Source of the DNA: Hymenobacter sp. BT559 | Lineage (GTDB): Bacteria; Bacteroidota; Bacteroidia; Cytophagales; Hymenobacteraceae | NCBI RefSeq assembly: GCF_017571525.1 | Contig: NZ_JAGETY010000004.1 | Coordinates: 310,001-374,000, forward strand | DNA: 64,000 nucleotides | Direction of reading: 5' to 3' | Shown: positions 51,013 through 59,840 of the stretch, piece by piece | How the letters are laid out: every line of letters starts with the position of its first letter | Position numbering within the stretch: position 1 is the stretch's first letter | Program-made: the position numbers and the translations under genes | The notes under the pieces: model-generated | The model's input: only the letters and a program-made list of their open reading frames with translations | Told to the model about the DNA's origin: nothing | Databases searched by the model: none

Positions 51013-51296
51013 CGCAGATTCAAACGGACTTAACGGATAAAACGGATACGCCCGCTAACGCGGGCTGGCTACGCAGCTATGCGGTGTCGTATTCCTGAAC
51101 TGCTTAGCGCATATGGCTTCTTGCAAAAACCGCAGTGAAGCAAAAGTAGAGCCTGCGCCCCTCTAGCTAAACCTGCCCACCCTAGTGGGAATAAACTGCA
51201 TGCCGAGGGCTGAGTAGCGCTGATGCTACTTAGCCAGTATTCGGCAGCGTCAGCCCGCGTTAGCGAGCGTATCCGTTTTATCCGTTTGAATCTGCG
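51013..51296. repeat. Inverted-repeat element, about 284 bp
   Basis: Left arm 51013-51066 and right arm 51252-51296: both read CGCAGATTCAAACGGA ... ACGGATACG ... GCTAACGCGGGCT towards the centre. The left arm carries one extra 9-nt unit (ACTTAACGG-type), so arms are tandem-like ACGGATAAA units. The 185-nt centre has no gene. It lies exactly between the tsaC-type start codon and the epimerase gene, whose stop codon (51278-51280) is inside the right arm. Confidence 0.85.
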
Positions 51297-51691
51297 GTCT
51301 GGCAAAGCTCTACCAGCACGCCGCCGGCGCTCTTGGGGTGCACAAAGCACACCAGCTTGTTATCGGCGCCGCGCTTAGGTTTTTCATTTAATAAAGTAAA
51401 ACCTTCGGCGCGGAGCCGCGCCATTTCGGCCTCAATGTCATCAACTTCGAAGGCGACGTGGTGAATGCCCTCGGGCTTTTTCTCCAGGAATTTGGTGATA
51501 GCGCTCTCGGGGCTAGTGCCGGCCAGCAGCTCAATTTTGGAGCCGCCCACCTGAAAAAAAACGGTGTCCACGGCCTCGCTGGGCACATGCTCAGTTTTGT
51601 AGGGCGGCTGCCCTAGCAGGCGGGTATAGAGGTCGGTGGCGGCTGCCAGGTCGCGCACGGCCAGGCCCAGGTGTTCGAGGTTGGTAAGCAT
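51278..51691 (-). CDS. mce: Methylmalonyl-CoA epimerase
   Basis: 137-residue vicinal-oxygen-chelate fold enzyme interconverting (R)- and (S)-methylmalonyl-CoA in propionate metabolism. LEHLGLAVRDLAAATDLYTR at the N terminus, GIHHVAFEVDD and GGVLVELCQ at the C terminus give the metal His/Glu ligands. The usual family end is after ELCQ; the last six residues (TADSNG) and the TAA come from the right arm of the adjacent repeat element. ATG at 51691 with a TAGCTTTG box 30 nt upstream. Confidence 0.9.
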   Translation of the reverse strand: MLTNLEHLGLAVRDLAAATDLYTRLLGQPPYKTEHVPSEAVDTVFFQVGGSKIELLAGTSPESAITKFLEKKPEGIHHVAFEVDDIEAEMARLRAEGFTLLNEKPKRGADNKLVCFVHPKSAGGVLVELCQTADSNG

Positions 51692-51721
51692 AACAGGATG
51701 CCGGTGGCTAGCCCGGCGGCA

Positions 51722-51729
51722 CAAAGCTA
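51722..51729 (-). promoter_or_regulatory. -7 promoter box of epimerase gene
   Basis: TAGCTTTG on the minus strand, 30 nt before the ATG at 51691. Confidence 0.5.
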
Positions 51730-51782
51730 CCGGCCCCGCTGCCACCTAACCAGGCAGTGCGGGTTTTTAGACAGATTCCAGC

Positions 51783-51790
51783 TATTTTTG
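51783..51790 (+). promoter_or_regulatory. -7 promoter box of isc operon
   Basis: TATTTTTG about 92 nt before the iscS ATG at 51883; the leader in between is AT-rich. Confidence 0.5.
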
Positions 51791-51882
51791 TGGATTCCAA
51801 AAAACTGTTTAGGCCAAAATTCTGTTTCATCGACAGTCAACTGCCTCGTATTAGCATTTACCAGAAAAATCAGCCCAGCGCC

Positions 51883-53097
51883 ATGCTTAAGCTACCTATC
51901 TACCTGGACAACAACGCCACCACGCCGCTCGACCCGCGCGTGCTGGAGGCCATGATGCCCTACCTGACCGACGTGTTCGGCAACGCGGCCTCGCGCAACC
52001 ACCCCTTCGGCTGGGCCGCTGAGGAAGGCGTGGACTACGCCCGCGAGCAAATCAGCCAGCTCATCAACTGCGACCCCAAGGAGATTATCTTCACCAGCGG
52101 CGCCACCGAGAGCGACAACCTGGGTATAAAAGGCGTGTATGAGATGTATGCCCAGCGCGGCAACCATATCATCACGACTACAACCGAGCACAAAGCCGTG
52201 CTCGATACCTGCAAGCACATCGAGAAGCTCGGCGGCAAAGTGACCTACCTGCCCGTAAATGAGCAGGGCCTCATCAGCCTCGAAGAGCTAGAAGCCGCCA
52301 TGACGCCCCAGACCATTCTGGTGACCATCATGTACGGCAACAACGAGACGGGCACCGTGCAGCCCATCCGCGAAATTGCCGCCATCGCCCACAAGCACGG
52401 CGCGCTGTTTATGAGCGACGGCACCCAGGCCGTAGGCAAGATTCCGGTGGATGTGCAAGCCGACGGCATCGACCTGATGGCTTTCACCGCCCACAAAATG
52501 TATGGCCCCAAAGGCGTTGGTGCGCTCTACGTGCGTCGCAAAAACCCGCGCGTAAAAGTGACTGCCCAAATGGACGGCGGCGGCCACGAGCGCGGCATGC
52601 GTTCGGGTACGCTCAACGTGCCTGGCATCGTGGGTTTCGGTAAGGCGTGTGAGCTAGCCCGCCTCGAAATGGCTGCCGACGCCGAACGCCTCAGCAAGCT
52701 GCGCGATAAGCTCGAAGCCGAGTTGCTGACCCTCGAGGAAAGCTACGTGAACGGCTCGCGCGAGCACCGCCTGCCGCACGTCACGAACATCAGCTTCAAA
52801 TATGTAGAAGGCGAAGGCCTGATGATGGGCGTGAAAGACCTGGCCGTATCGAGCGGCTCGGCCTGCACCTCGGCCTCGCTGGAGCCTAGCTACGTGCTCA
52901 AGGCCCTGGGCCTGAGCGACGACCTGGCACACAGCAGCCTGCGCTTCGGCCTCTCGCGCTTCACCACCGACGAGCAAATCGACTACGCCATCAACCACGT
53001 AAAAGAAGCGGTGACCAAGCTGCGCGAGATGTCGCCGCTGTGGGAGATGCACAAAGAAGGTATCGACCTCAACACCATCGAGTGGGCTGAGCACTAA
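51883..53097 (+). CDS. iscS: Cysteine desulfurase IscS
   Basis: 404-residue PLP enzyme that takes sulfur from cysteine for Fe-S cluster and thio-modification. The PLP lysine is Lys205 in [10 protein letters not shown] and the persulfide cysteine Cys328 in [10 protein letters not shown], positions almost identical to E. coli IscS (Lys206, Cys328). N terminus [15 protein letters not shown] marks the start at 51883; an extension to 51757 would cover the leader and promoter. First gene of an iscS-iscU-iscA cluster. Confidence 0.95.
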   Translation: MLKLPIYLDNNATTPLDPRVLEAMMPYLTDVFGNAASRNHPFGWAAEEGVDYAREQISQLINCDPKEIIFTSGATESDNLGIKGVYEMYAQRGNHIITTTTEHKAVLDTCKHIEKLGGKVTYLPVNEQGLISLEELEAAMTPQTILVTIMYGNNETGTVQPIREIAAIAHKHGALFMSDGTQAVGKIPVDVQADGIDLMAFTAHKMYGPKGVGALYVRRKNPRVKVTAQMDGGGHERGMRSGTLNVPGIVGFGKACELARLEMAADAERLSKLRDKLEAELLTLEESYVNGSREHRLPHVTNISFKYVEGEGLMMGVKDLAVSSGSACTSASLEPSYVLKALGLSDDLAHSSLRFGLSRFTTDEQIDYAINHVKEAVTKLREMSPLWEMHKEGIDLNTIEWAEH

Positions 53098-53098
53098 G

Positions 53099-53199
53099 AA
53101 ATGTTGACTGCTCAGGGTTGAATGTTGAGTTAATATTCGCCCTCGGCTTCGCTCTTCTGGCTGCATTCAAAATTCAACATTTAAAACTTAACATTTCCA
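53099..53199. repeat. Inverted repeat of TTGAATG-type units between iscS and iscU
   Basis: Left part GAAATGTTGACTGCTCAGGG TTGAATGTTGAG and right part CATTCAAAATTCAACATTT...AACATTTC are imperfect complements (7-nt-like units AATGTTG). It fills the iscS-iscU gap without a T-tract terminator. Confidence 0.65.
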
Positions 53200-53616
53200 A
53201 TGGCTTACTCCGATAAGGTAATCGACCACTACAGCAACCCCCGCAACGTGGGCACGCTGGATAAAAGCAAAAAAACGGTGGGCACCGGCCTGGTAGGCGC
53301 TCCTGAGTGCGGCGACGTAATGCGCCTGCAAATCGAGGTAGATGAAGCCACCAATACCATCACCGATGCCAAGTTCAAGACCTTCGGCTGTGGCTCGGCC
53401 ATCGCTTCGTCGAGCCTGGCTACCGAATGGCTGAAAGGCAAAACTGTAGACGAGGCCCTAGCCATCGACAACATGGAGATTGTGGAAGAGCTGGCCCTGC
53501 CGCCCGTTAAAATCCACTGCTCGGTGCTAGCCGAAGATGCCATCAAGATGGCTATCAACGACTATCGCGTAAAGAATGGCCTGCCGGCCCTGGAGCTCGA
53601 AAAGTCGCACCACTAG
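53200..53616 (+). CDS. iscU: Fe-S cluster scaffold IscU
   Basis: 138-residue scaffold on which 2Fe-2S/4Fe-4S clusters are built. The three cluster cysteines Cys37 (GAPECGDV), Cys64 (FGCGSAI) and Cys107 (KIHCSVLAE) are in place, as is the N-terminal YSDKVIDHYSNPRNVG. ATG at 53200 directly follows the inverted-repeat element. Followed by a terminator hairpin, so iscA has its own promoter. Confidence 0.95.
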   Translation: MAYSDKVIDHYSNPRNVGTLDKSKKTVGTGLVGAPECGDVMRLQIEVDEATNTITDAKFKTFGCGSAIASSSLATEWLKGKTVDEALAIDNMEIVEELALPPVKIHCSVLAEDAIKMAINDYRVKNGLPALELEKSHH

Positions 53617-53634
53617 GCTAGCCCTGCTAATTGG

Positions 53635-53668
53635 AAAAGACGACCTTGAAAAAGGGTCGTCTTTTTTT
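53635..53668 (+). terminator. Terminator hairpin after iscU
   Basis: 11-bp stem AAAAGACGACC and its complement, 9-nt loop, T7 tail. Confidence 0.8.
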
Positions 53669-53692
53669 GTTATTTAGAATCATTCTTGGCGG

Positions 53693-53700
53693 TATCTTTG
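53693..53700 (+). promoter_or_regulatory. -7 promoter box of iscA-type gene
   Basis: TATCTTTG about 75 nt before the ATG at 53776, after the iscU terminator. Confidence 0.5.
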
Positions 53701-53775
53701 TTATAGAAGCGCCGCTGGCCTGCCGGGCGTAGTGGCCGCTATTCTTTCTATGCACCCCCTAGCTACTTGCTTGTT

Positions 53776-54102
53776 ATGATTACCGTTTCGGATAAAGCCA
53801 AGGAAAAAGTAGAGCATCTGATGCGCGACTCGCAGCTCGATGCCACTTATCGCCTGCGCGCCTCGGTGGCGGGCGGCGGCTGCTCGGGCCTGAGCTACAA
53901 GCTGGATTTCGATAACGAAACCCGGCCGATGGACCAGGAATTTGAGGATAAAGGCGTGCGCGTGGTAGTAGATATGAAAAGCTTTTTGTATCTGGCTGGC
54001 ACCGAGCTCGACTTTTCGGATGGCCTGAATGGCAAAGGCTTTCAATTTCACAACCCTAATGCCTCGCGCTCTTGCGGTTGCGGCGAGAGCTTCTCAGTAT
54101 AG
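53776..54102 (+). CDS. iscA: A-type Fe-S carrier (IscA/HesB family)
   Basis: 108-residue iron-sulfur carrier. The three conserved cysteines are Cys36 in GGGCSGLSY and Cys100/Cys102 in the CGCG end motif, with spacing like E. coli IscA (35, 99, 101). ATG at 53776 (MITVSDKAKEKVEHLM). Follows iscU with its own promoter and is ended by a strong hairpin. It could also be named ErpA or SufA; the context supports the Isc set. Confidence 0.92.
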   Translation: MITVSDKAKEKVEHLMRDSQLDATYRLRASVAGGGCSGLSYKLDFDNETRPMDQEFEDKGVRVVVDMKSFLYLAGTELDFSDGLNGKGFQFHNPNASRSCGCGESFSV

Positions 54103-54125
54103 CGAAGTTATAAAACTCTTTGGCG

Positions 54126-54159
54126 AAGGCTCCTGTGCGTAGTGTACAGGAGCCTTTTC
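54126..54159 (+). terminator. Terminator hairpin after iscA
   Basis: 11-bp stem AAGGCTCCTGT and complement with TTTT; the longest reading of the following kinase would begin inside it and is therefore wrong. Confidence 0.75.
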
Positions 54160-54233
54160 AGTTAACTTGCACCCTAGCTGAGGCTGCCGGCGCAAGGCTT
54201 GCAGTGGCAGCCTTGCTCTTGTTATCTGCTTCG

Positions 54234-57230
54234 ATGGCTACTGCCGCTACTGCGCTTCCTTTTCCCCTGGCCGACGACCTGCTGCAAACAACGCTAGCCG
54301 TATCGCTAACGGCCATTAACCTGCTGCGCCCGGTGCTGGGGCCAGCGGAGGACCTGCTCGACTTTACGCTGGAATACATTAACCCAGCCGGGCAGCGCAT
54401 GACCGGGCTGCCCGAGCGCCCGGCGGGCACACTCGGCACATTGTTTCCGCATGCCTACTCTACGGGCCTGCTGGATTTTTACCGGCGCGTATTCGCTACC
54501 AGCCAGCCCGGCACGTTCGACTTCACTTACGAGAGCGACGAGGCTGATTCTTTTTACCTGGTGGCAGCGCAACGTAGCGGCGACCTCCTGGTGGTGAGCC
54601 TGACCAACAGCGCCCAGCAGGAGCGCCCGGCTGTGGAGCAGGCCCTGCGTGCCAGCCAGACACGCGAGCAAGCTGCCCGCCAGGCTGCCGAGCGCGAGCG
54701 CAATTTATTAGAGTCGATACTAGAGCAGGCGCCGGTGGCTATCGGCCTCTTTCGGGGCCCGGAGCAAGAAGTCGCTACGGCTAATACCCAGCTCTGCGCC
54801 ATGTGGGGCCACGAGCCCGCCGAGGTGCTAGGCCGCCCCCTGCTGGAGGGCGTGCCCGAGCTACAGGGCCAGGGCTTTGCGGAGCTTATTGGCGAGGTGG
54901 CCCGCACCCAAGTGCCCTACGTGGGGCGCGAAGTGCCAGCGCAGCTGGCCCAGCAGGGGCGCTTGCAAACCTGCTATTTCAACTTTGTTTATCAGCCCCT
55001 GTATGGGCCTGGCGGCGAGCTGCTAGGGGTGCTCGACATTGCTATCGACGTGACGGAGCAGGTGCTGGCCCGCCAGCAGGTGCAACACCTGAACGAGGAG
55101 CTGGCCGCCACCAATGAGGAGCTGCAAGCGGCCAATGAGGAGTTCTTAGCTAATAATGAAGAGCTTACGCGCACGCAGCTGCAACTGCAGCAGCTCAACG
55201 AAGAGTTAGAGCGGCGCGTGACCGAACGCACCCGGGCGCTAGCCCAGGCGCAGGCCGAGGCCGAGCACCAACGCCAGCGCCTGACGCGCTTCTTCAACCA
55301 GGCACCGGCAGCTATTTGCATGCTTGATGGACCTGACTTTGTCTTTGAACTCGTTAATCCTACTTATCAGCAGCTATTTCCGGGGCGCCAGCTGCTGGGC
55401 CGGCCTCTGCTGGCGGCCCTGCCCGAAATCAGCGGCCAGCCCGTATGGCACACGCTACAGCACGTGTACGAAACCGGGCAAACGCACGAGGAAGTTGGCA
55501 TACGAACGCCGATTGCTACTTATGAGGGCGGGCCGCTGAAAGATTTTTACCTGCACTACATTCAGCAGGCGCGCTACGATGAGCACGGCCGCATCGACGG
55601 TGTGTTAGTATTTGCGCTCGACATGACCGAGCAGGTGCTCGCCCAGCAGCGGGCCGATGCCCTGCAAGCCGAGATGCTGGCTACCGCCCAGCGGCGAGCC
55701 CAGGAGCGCGAAGACTTATTTAACGTGTACGAGCGCACGCCGGCCGTGATTGCCTTTTTGCGTGGCCCCGAGCACCGGCTCGCCTACTTCAACCCCGCCT
55801 ACGAGCAGCTGTTTCCGGGCCGCCAGATGCGGGGCCGCCCCATTGCCGACATTCAGCCCGAAGCGGTTGAGCAGGGGTTTGTGCAGCTGCTCGACCATGT
55901 GTACCAAACGGGTGAAACCTATTACGGCAATGAGCTGCCGCTCAAGGTAGTGCAGCCCGACAGTGACCAGGCCAAAACCACCTACTTCAATTTCACCTAC
56001 CAGGCCTACCAGGAAGACGGGCAGCCGGCCGGCATCTCCGTTTTTGCCTACGATGTGACCGAGCAGGTGCTCGCTCGCCAGCAGCGCGCTGCCCAGCAGC
56101 AGCAGCTGCGCGAGCTGTTTGAGCAGGCCCCGGTGGCCATTGCCGTTTTTCGGGGGCCGCAGTACATTATCGAGCTTGCCAACCCAGCAATGGGCCGCTT
56201 GTGGGGCCGCACGCCCGAGCAGTCGCTGCAGGTACCCTTATTTGAGCTGCTACCCGAGGCTAGCGGGCAGGGCTTTGAGGAGCTGCTTAATACTGTGCTG
56301 GCCACGGGCGAGCCTCACGTGGCGCACGAGCTTCCGTCGCTTATTGACCGCGCGGGCCGGCGCGAAACTATGTACATGAATTTTGTGTACCAGCCCTTGC
56401 GCAACGCCGATGGCCAGACTACCGGCGTTACGGTGGTGGCTACCGAGGTGAGCGAGCAGGTGGCCGCCCGCCACCAGGTGCAGGCTTTGAATGAAGAGCT
56501 GCGGGCTGCTAACCAGGAATTGCAGGCTACCAACAGCCAGCTTCTGCGCACCAATGCCGACCTCGACAACTTTATTTATACCGCCTCACACGACCTCAAG
56601 GCGCCCATTACCAACATCGAAGGGCTGCTTACGGCCTTGCAAGAGCAGCTACCCGACCAATTGCGGGAGCATGAGCAGGTGCACCCCTTGCTCGATATGA
56701 TGCACGGAGCCATCGAGCGTTTTCAAAAGACAATTGCGCACCTCACCGACATCTCCAAGCTGCAGCAGGCCCACGAGCAAGCAGAAGAGCTAGTAGACCT
56801 AGCAGGGCTGCTGCGAGATGTGCAGCTCGACCTTGCTCCGGAGCTAGCGGTAGCCCACGCCCAGCTGCTGGTAGATGTGTCGGCCCACCCTACCCTCTCC
56901 TTTTCGCCCAAAAACCTGCGCAGCATCTTCTACAACCTGCTCAGCAATGCCATTAAGTACCGCGCCCCGGGCCGGGCGCCCCGCATTGAGCTGCGCTGTA
57001 TGCCCGGGCCGGGCCAGGTAGTCCTTGAAGTGCAGGACAACGGCCTGGGCCTCGATGCCGCCCAGCAGAGTCAGCTATTTGGCATGTTTCAGCGCTTGCA
57101 CTCGCACGTTGAGGGCTCGGGCATTGGGCTGTATATGGTAAAGAAAATAGTGGAGAATGCGGGCGGCACTATCACGGTGCGTAGCGAGCCCAATGTGGGC
57201 TCCACCTTTCGCATTGTGCTGCCCGTTTAG
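54234..57230 (+). CDS. Multi-PAS sensor histidine kinase
   Basis: About 999 residues, soluble (no membrane helices). Five PAS-like modules in tandem: FTLEYINPAGQRM region (1), LLESILEQAPVAIGLFRG (2), LTRFFNQAPAAICML (3), DLFNVYERTPAVIAFLRG (4) and LRELFEQAPVAIAVFRG (5), each followed by a YFNF/YMNFVYQ-type strand and a VTEQVLA linker; a coiled coil separates 2 and 3. Kinase part: His786 in YTASHDLKAPITN, HATPase with NLLSNAIKYRAP, DNGLGLD and GSGIGLYMVKK. Start at ATG 54234 because the earlier frame begins in the iscA terminator. Signal and partner unknown; no receiver is adjacent. Confidence 0.9.
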   Translation: MATAATALPFPLADDLLQTTLAVSLTAINLLRPVLGPAEDLLDFTLEYINPAGQRMTGLPERPAGTLGTLFPHAYSTGLLDFYRRVFATSQPGTFDFTYESDEADSFYLVAAQRSGDLLVVSLTNSAQQERPAVEQALRASQTREQAARQAAERERNLLESILEQAPVAIGLFRGPEQEVATANTQLCAMWGHEPAEVLGRPLLEGVPELQGQGFAELIGEVARTQVPYVGREVPAQLAQQGRLQTCYFNFVYQPLYGPGGELLGVLDIAIDVTEQVLARQQVQHLNEELAATNEELQAANEEFLANNEELTRTQLQLQQLNEELERRVTERTRALAQAQAEAEHQRQRLTRFFNQAPAAICMLDGPDFVFELVNPTYQQLFPGRQLLGRPLLAALPEISGQPVWHTLQHVYETGQTHEEVGIRTPIATYEGGPLKDFYLHYIQQARYDEHGRIDGVLVFALDMTEQVLAQQRADALQAEMLATAQRRAQEREDLFNVYERTPAVIAFLRGPEHRLAYFNPAYEQLFPGRQMRGRPIADIQPEAVEQGFVQLLDHVYQTGETYYGNELPLKVVQPDSDQAKTTYFNFTYQAYQEDGQPAGISVFAYDVTEQVLARQQRAAQQQQLRELFEQAPVAIAVFRGPQYIIELANPAMGRLWGRTPEQSLQVPLFELLPEASGQGFEELLNTVLATGEPHVAHELPSLIDRAGRRETMYMNFVYQPLRNADGQTTGVTVVATEVSEQVAARHQVQALNEELRAANQELQATNSQLLRTNADLDNFIYTASHDLKAPITNIEGLLTALQEQLPDQLREHEQVHPLLDMMHGAIERFQKTIAHLTDISKLQQAHEQAEELVDLAGLLRDVQLDLAPELAVAHAQLLVDVSAHPTLSFSPKNLRSIFYNLLSNAIKYRAPGRAPRIELRCMPGPGQVVLEVQDNGLGLDAAQQSQLFGMFQRLHSHVEGSGIGLYMVKKIVENAGGTITVRSEPNVGSTFRIVLPV

Positions 57231-57255
57231 CAGCCCTAGCGGCGCAGCGGCGCCT

Positions 57256-58086
57256 CTATTCCCACAGCGGATAGTGCTCCAGCTGCACTTCCTGGCCAAA
57301 AAACAGACGTGTGCTTTCCTCAAACGAGCGCGTAAAATCGCTCACGTAGAAGTGGTGCGCCGGAGGCGCTTCGGCGGGGCTAGCCAGCAGCTGGCGGGCG
57401 GCCAGTGCCTCGGCTACGGTAGTTGCCACTACATCGGAGGGGTCTAGCACCGCTACCCGTCCTTGGTAGTATGCCTCCATCTGGGGCTTGATAAGCGGAA
57501 AGTGTGTGCAGGCCAGCAACAGCGCATCGATGCCCTGCAAGGTGGCATGGTCGAGGTAGGCGCGGATAATCTCTTCGGACACGCGCCCCGCGAAAAAGCC
57601 CTCTTCTATCATGGGCACGAGCAGCGGGGTGGCTAGCGCGTGCAGGTCAACGCCGAGGTCAAGCTGGTCTATTTTTTTGCGATAAATATTAGAGCCCACC
57701 GTTTGCTTGGTGCCGATGAGGCCTACCGGCCGGCCGGCGTAGTGCTGGCCTACGTGCGCCACCACGGGGTCTATCATGCCCACTACTACGGCTTTGGAGC
57801 CCACGTACTCGCGCACCAGCTCATAGGCGGCGGCACTGGCCGAGTTGCAGGCAATTAGGATAAGCTTGCAGTGCTGGCGCAGCAGCACATCGCAGATTTT
57901 GATGGAGTAAGCCTGGATAGCGGCGGTACTTTTCTCGCCATAGGGCAGGTGGGCCGTATCGCCGAAATACACCAGCCGCTCGTGGGGCAGGCGCTGGGCC
58001 ACGGCCCGGGCCACGGTGAGCCCGCCGATGCCGGAATCGAAAATACCAATGGGCCGGGCGGCCAGGTCGGGGGCAGAAGTCTTCAT
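57256..58086 (-). CDS. murI: Glutamate racemase MurI
   Basis: 276-residue racemase giving D-glutamate for peptidoglycan. N-terminal IGIFDSGIGGLTVARAV, catalytic cysteines in IACNSAS and LACTHFPLI, and YFGDTAHLPYG are all intact. Start ATG at 58086 (MKTSAPDLAARP), with a GACCTTTG near-consensus box about 10 nt upstream; the frame to 58098 adds three residues. It converges with the multi-PAS kinase with 25 nt between stops and no clear terminator. Confidence 0.95.
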   Translation of the reverse strand: MKTSAPDLAARPIGIFDSGIGGLTVARAVAQRLPHERLVYFGDTAHLPYGEKSTAAIQAYSIKICDVLLRQHCKLILIACNSASAAAYELVREYVGSKAVVVGMIDPVVAHVGQHYAGRPVGLIGTKQTVGSNIYRKKIDQLDLGVDLHALATPLLVPMIEEGFFAGRVSEEIIRAYLDHATLQGIDALLLACTHFPLIKPQMEAYYQGRVAVLDPSDVVATTVAEALAARQLLASPAEAPPAHHFYVSDFTRSFEESTRLFFGQEVQLEHYPLWE

Positions 58087-58207
58087 AAGCAGCGGCAAAG
58101 GTCGGGCAGCGGGGCAAATAGTGCGGCTAGCCAGCCTGGCCTGGTTTGCATAAGTCTGGGTTAGTTCCTATTTTTCGCGCCCGTTTATCCTTCGTACTTA
58201 CTATCTT

Positions 58208-58441
58208 ATGAGCGCAGTTTTACAGGAAATTGACCAAGCGCTGGCCGGTTACCAGGCCCGGCACCAGGGCCGCCCGGTGGCCGTGTACCTGGGTGAGCGC
58301 AAGTTTACCCAGCTTATTCTGGATGTGGCGCAGCTAGGCGCGCCGCCCACGCTCAGCACCGACGCTGGCCGCCCCCGCACCTACCGCAACCTGGAACTAC
58401 TGCGCGACGAAGTGAACGTGGATGCGCTGCGCGTGATATAG
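58208..58441 (+). CDS. Unknown 77-residue protein
   Basis: Short soluble protein, helical N terminus (MSAVLQEIDQALAGY) then VYLGERKFTQLILDV and a Glu/Arg-rich end (ELLRDEVNVDALRVI). No family recognised. Codon bias resembles the neighbouring GC-rich genes, which supports it as real. A TATTTTTCG sequence just before the ATG is near the -7 consensus. Confidence 0.55.
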   Translation: MSAVLQEIDQALAGYQARHQGRPVAVYLGERKFTQLILDVAQLGAPPTLSTDAGRPRTYRNLELLRDEVNVDALRVI

Positions 58442-58460
58442 CCAAGGTCTACCGGCCTAG

Positions 58461-58988
58461 CTAGCCCGGCGCAAACCGCTCTAGCAGTACCACGGGCGTA
58501 CTACCCAATTCCGTACGGGCATATTCTTTATAGCCCAGCTTGTTGGCCAAGCGTAGCGAGGGCTCGTTGGCCACATCAATGAGGCACACGGTGCGCGGCC
58601 GCGGGAAGTTCTTGTCGCCCCAGGCCAGGGCTGCGCCCACGGCTTCGCTGGCATAGCCCCGGCCGTGGCAATGCGGGGCCAGTACCCAGCCCGCCTCGGG
58701 CCAGTCGCCGAGCGCCGGACTAATGGCGCGCCGAAAATCGGCGAAGCCCACCGCCCCGATAAACTCGCCGGTGGCTTTTTCCTCCACGGCCCAGTAGCCG
58801 AAGCCGCACAGCGGCCACAAGCCGGTGCTGCGCAGCAGGCGCGTCCACACCTCGTTTTCGGGCAGCGGCTGGCCGCCGAGGTACCTGCAAAACGGCGGCT
58901 GCTGCCACATGGCTAGCATAGGTGCGAGGTCGCTGGCTTGGTGGCCGCGCAGGCGCAGGCGCTCAGTTTCGAGAAGGGGGGCAGTCAT
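58461..58988 (-). CDS. GNAT family N-acetyltransferase (RimJ/RimL-like)
   Basis: 175 residues of the Gcn5-related fold. The acetyl-CoA motif HGRGYASEAVGAAL (RGxGxA) and the N-terminal LETERLRLRGH match the RimJ-like group acylating protein or small amines. Its ATG (58986-58988) overlaps the TGA of the upstream SGNH hydrolase as TGATG, so the two are probably translated together. Substrate unknown. Confidence 0.88.
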   Translation of the reverse strand: MTAPLLETERLRLRGHQASDLAPMLAMWQQPPFCRYLGGQPLPENEVWTRLLRSTGLWPLCGFGYWAVEEKATGEFIGAVGFADFRRAISPALGDWPEAGWVLAPHCHGRGYASEAVGAALAWGDKNFPRPRTVCLIDVANEPSLRLANKLGYKEYARTELGSTPVVLLERFAPG

Positions 58989-59665
58989 CAGAGCAAAGGT
59001 TGTACGGTGCGCCACACGGTGCGCGCCACCAATTTATGGCCTTCGGGCGTGGGGTGAATGCCGTCGCGCTGATTAAGCTTGGCGATGCCGCCCACGCCTT
59101 CGAGCAGGAAAGGAATGAGGGTGAGGTGGTTTTTAGTGGCCGTTTCGGCGTAAAGCTTCTTGAAATCGGCGGCGTAAGCGGGGCCCATATTGGGCGGAAT
59201 CTGCATGCCGGCGAGCACAATTTTGGCCTGCGGGGCCTTCTGGCGCACAGTGTCGATGATGGCTTGCAGGTTTTTGCGCGTGTCGGCGAGGGGCAGACCG
59301 CGCAGGCCGTCGTTACCGCCCAGCTCCAGCACAAACACGCTCACCGGCTGGCGGCTCAGCACCCAGTTGATGCGCGAGCGGCCCCCGGCGGTGGTTTCGC
59401 CGCTAAGGCCGGCGTTGACGACGGTGTAGGGCAGGTGCAGCGAATCGACGCGCTGCTCGATGAGTGCCGGGTACGCTTGGTCGGGCTCCACGCCCAGGCC
59501 CGCAGTAATGCTGTCGCCAAAAAATAAAATGGCGGGCTGGGTCTTGGGCGCCGGGACTTCGGCAGCGGGGTTAGCGGCCGCCGTGGTCTTGGTGGCGCTG
59601 GTATCGGACTGGCAGCCAGCGGCTAGCAAAGCCAGTAGCAAGGCACTTCCGGGTATGTACTTCAT
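58988..59665 (-). CDS. SGNH/GDSL arylesterase lipoprotein (TesA-like)
   Basis: 225-residue serine esterase. Lipoprotein signal ends in LLALLAAGC; catalytic Ser in ILFFGDSITAGLG, Gly/Asn blocks in GGRSRINW and LGGNDGLRG, and Asp/His in DGIHPTPEGH. E. coli TesA is the closest well-known relative. It is divergent from a ybbA-ybbP-type ABC pair, the same arrangement as in E. coli. ATG at 59665, TACTTTTG box 18 nt upstream. The GNAT gene follows with overlapping stop/start. Confidence 0.9.
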   Translation of the reverse strand: MKYIPGSALLLALLAAGCQSDTSATKTTAAANPAAEVPAPKTQPAILFFGDSITAGLGVEPDQAYPALIEQRVDSLHLPYTVVNAGLSGETTAGGRSRINWVLSRQPVSVFVLELGGNDGLRGLPLADTRKNLQAIIDTVRQKAPQAKIVLAGMQIPPNMGPAYAADFKKLYAETATKNHLTLIPFLLEGVGGIAKLNQRDGIHPTPEGHKLVARTVWRTVQPLL

Positions 59666-59683
59666 GACGAAACTAAAATCAGG

Positions 59684-59691
59684 CAAAAGTA
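59684..59691 (-). promoter_or_regulatory. -7 promoter box of esterase-GNAT unit
   Basis: TACTTTTG on the minus strand, 18 nt before the ATG at 59665. Confidence 0.5.
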
Positions 59692-59840
59692 TAGGCCGAC
59701 GATGTGCGTCCTACGTAGCCAATAACCACTGGGATGACGTTTTTCTTTCCAAAAGATTGTTACCCACCTACAACCTACGCTAGCCCCTTCCATCGCCGCG
59801 CGCTTTGCCAGCAGCACCTCTCTCCGAAAATTGCCCCTAG

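Noticed and set aside
54120..54233. TTG start of the multi-PAS kinase
   Set aside because: It would begin inside the iscA terminator hairpin; the ATG at 54234 is better.
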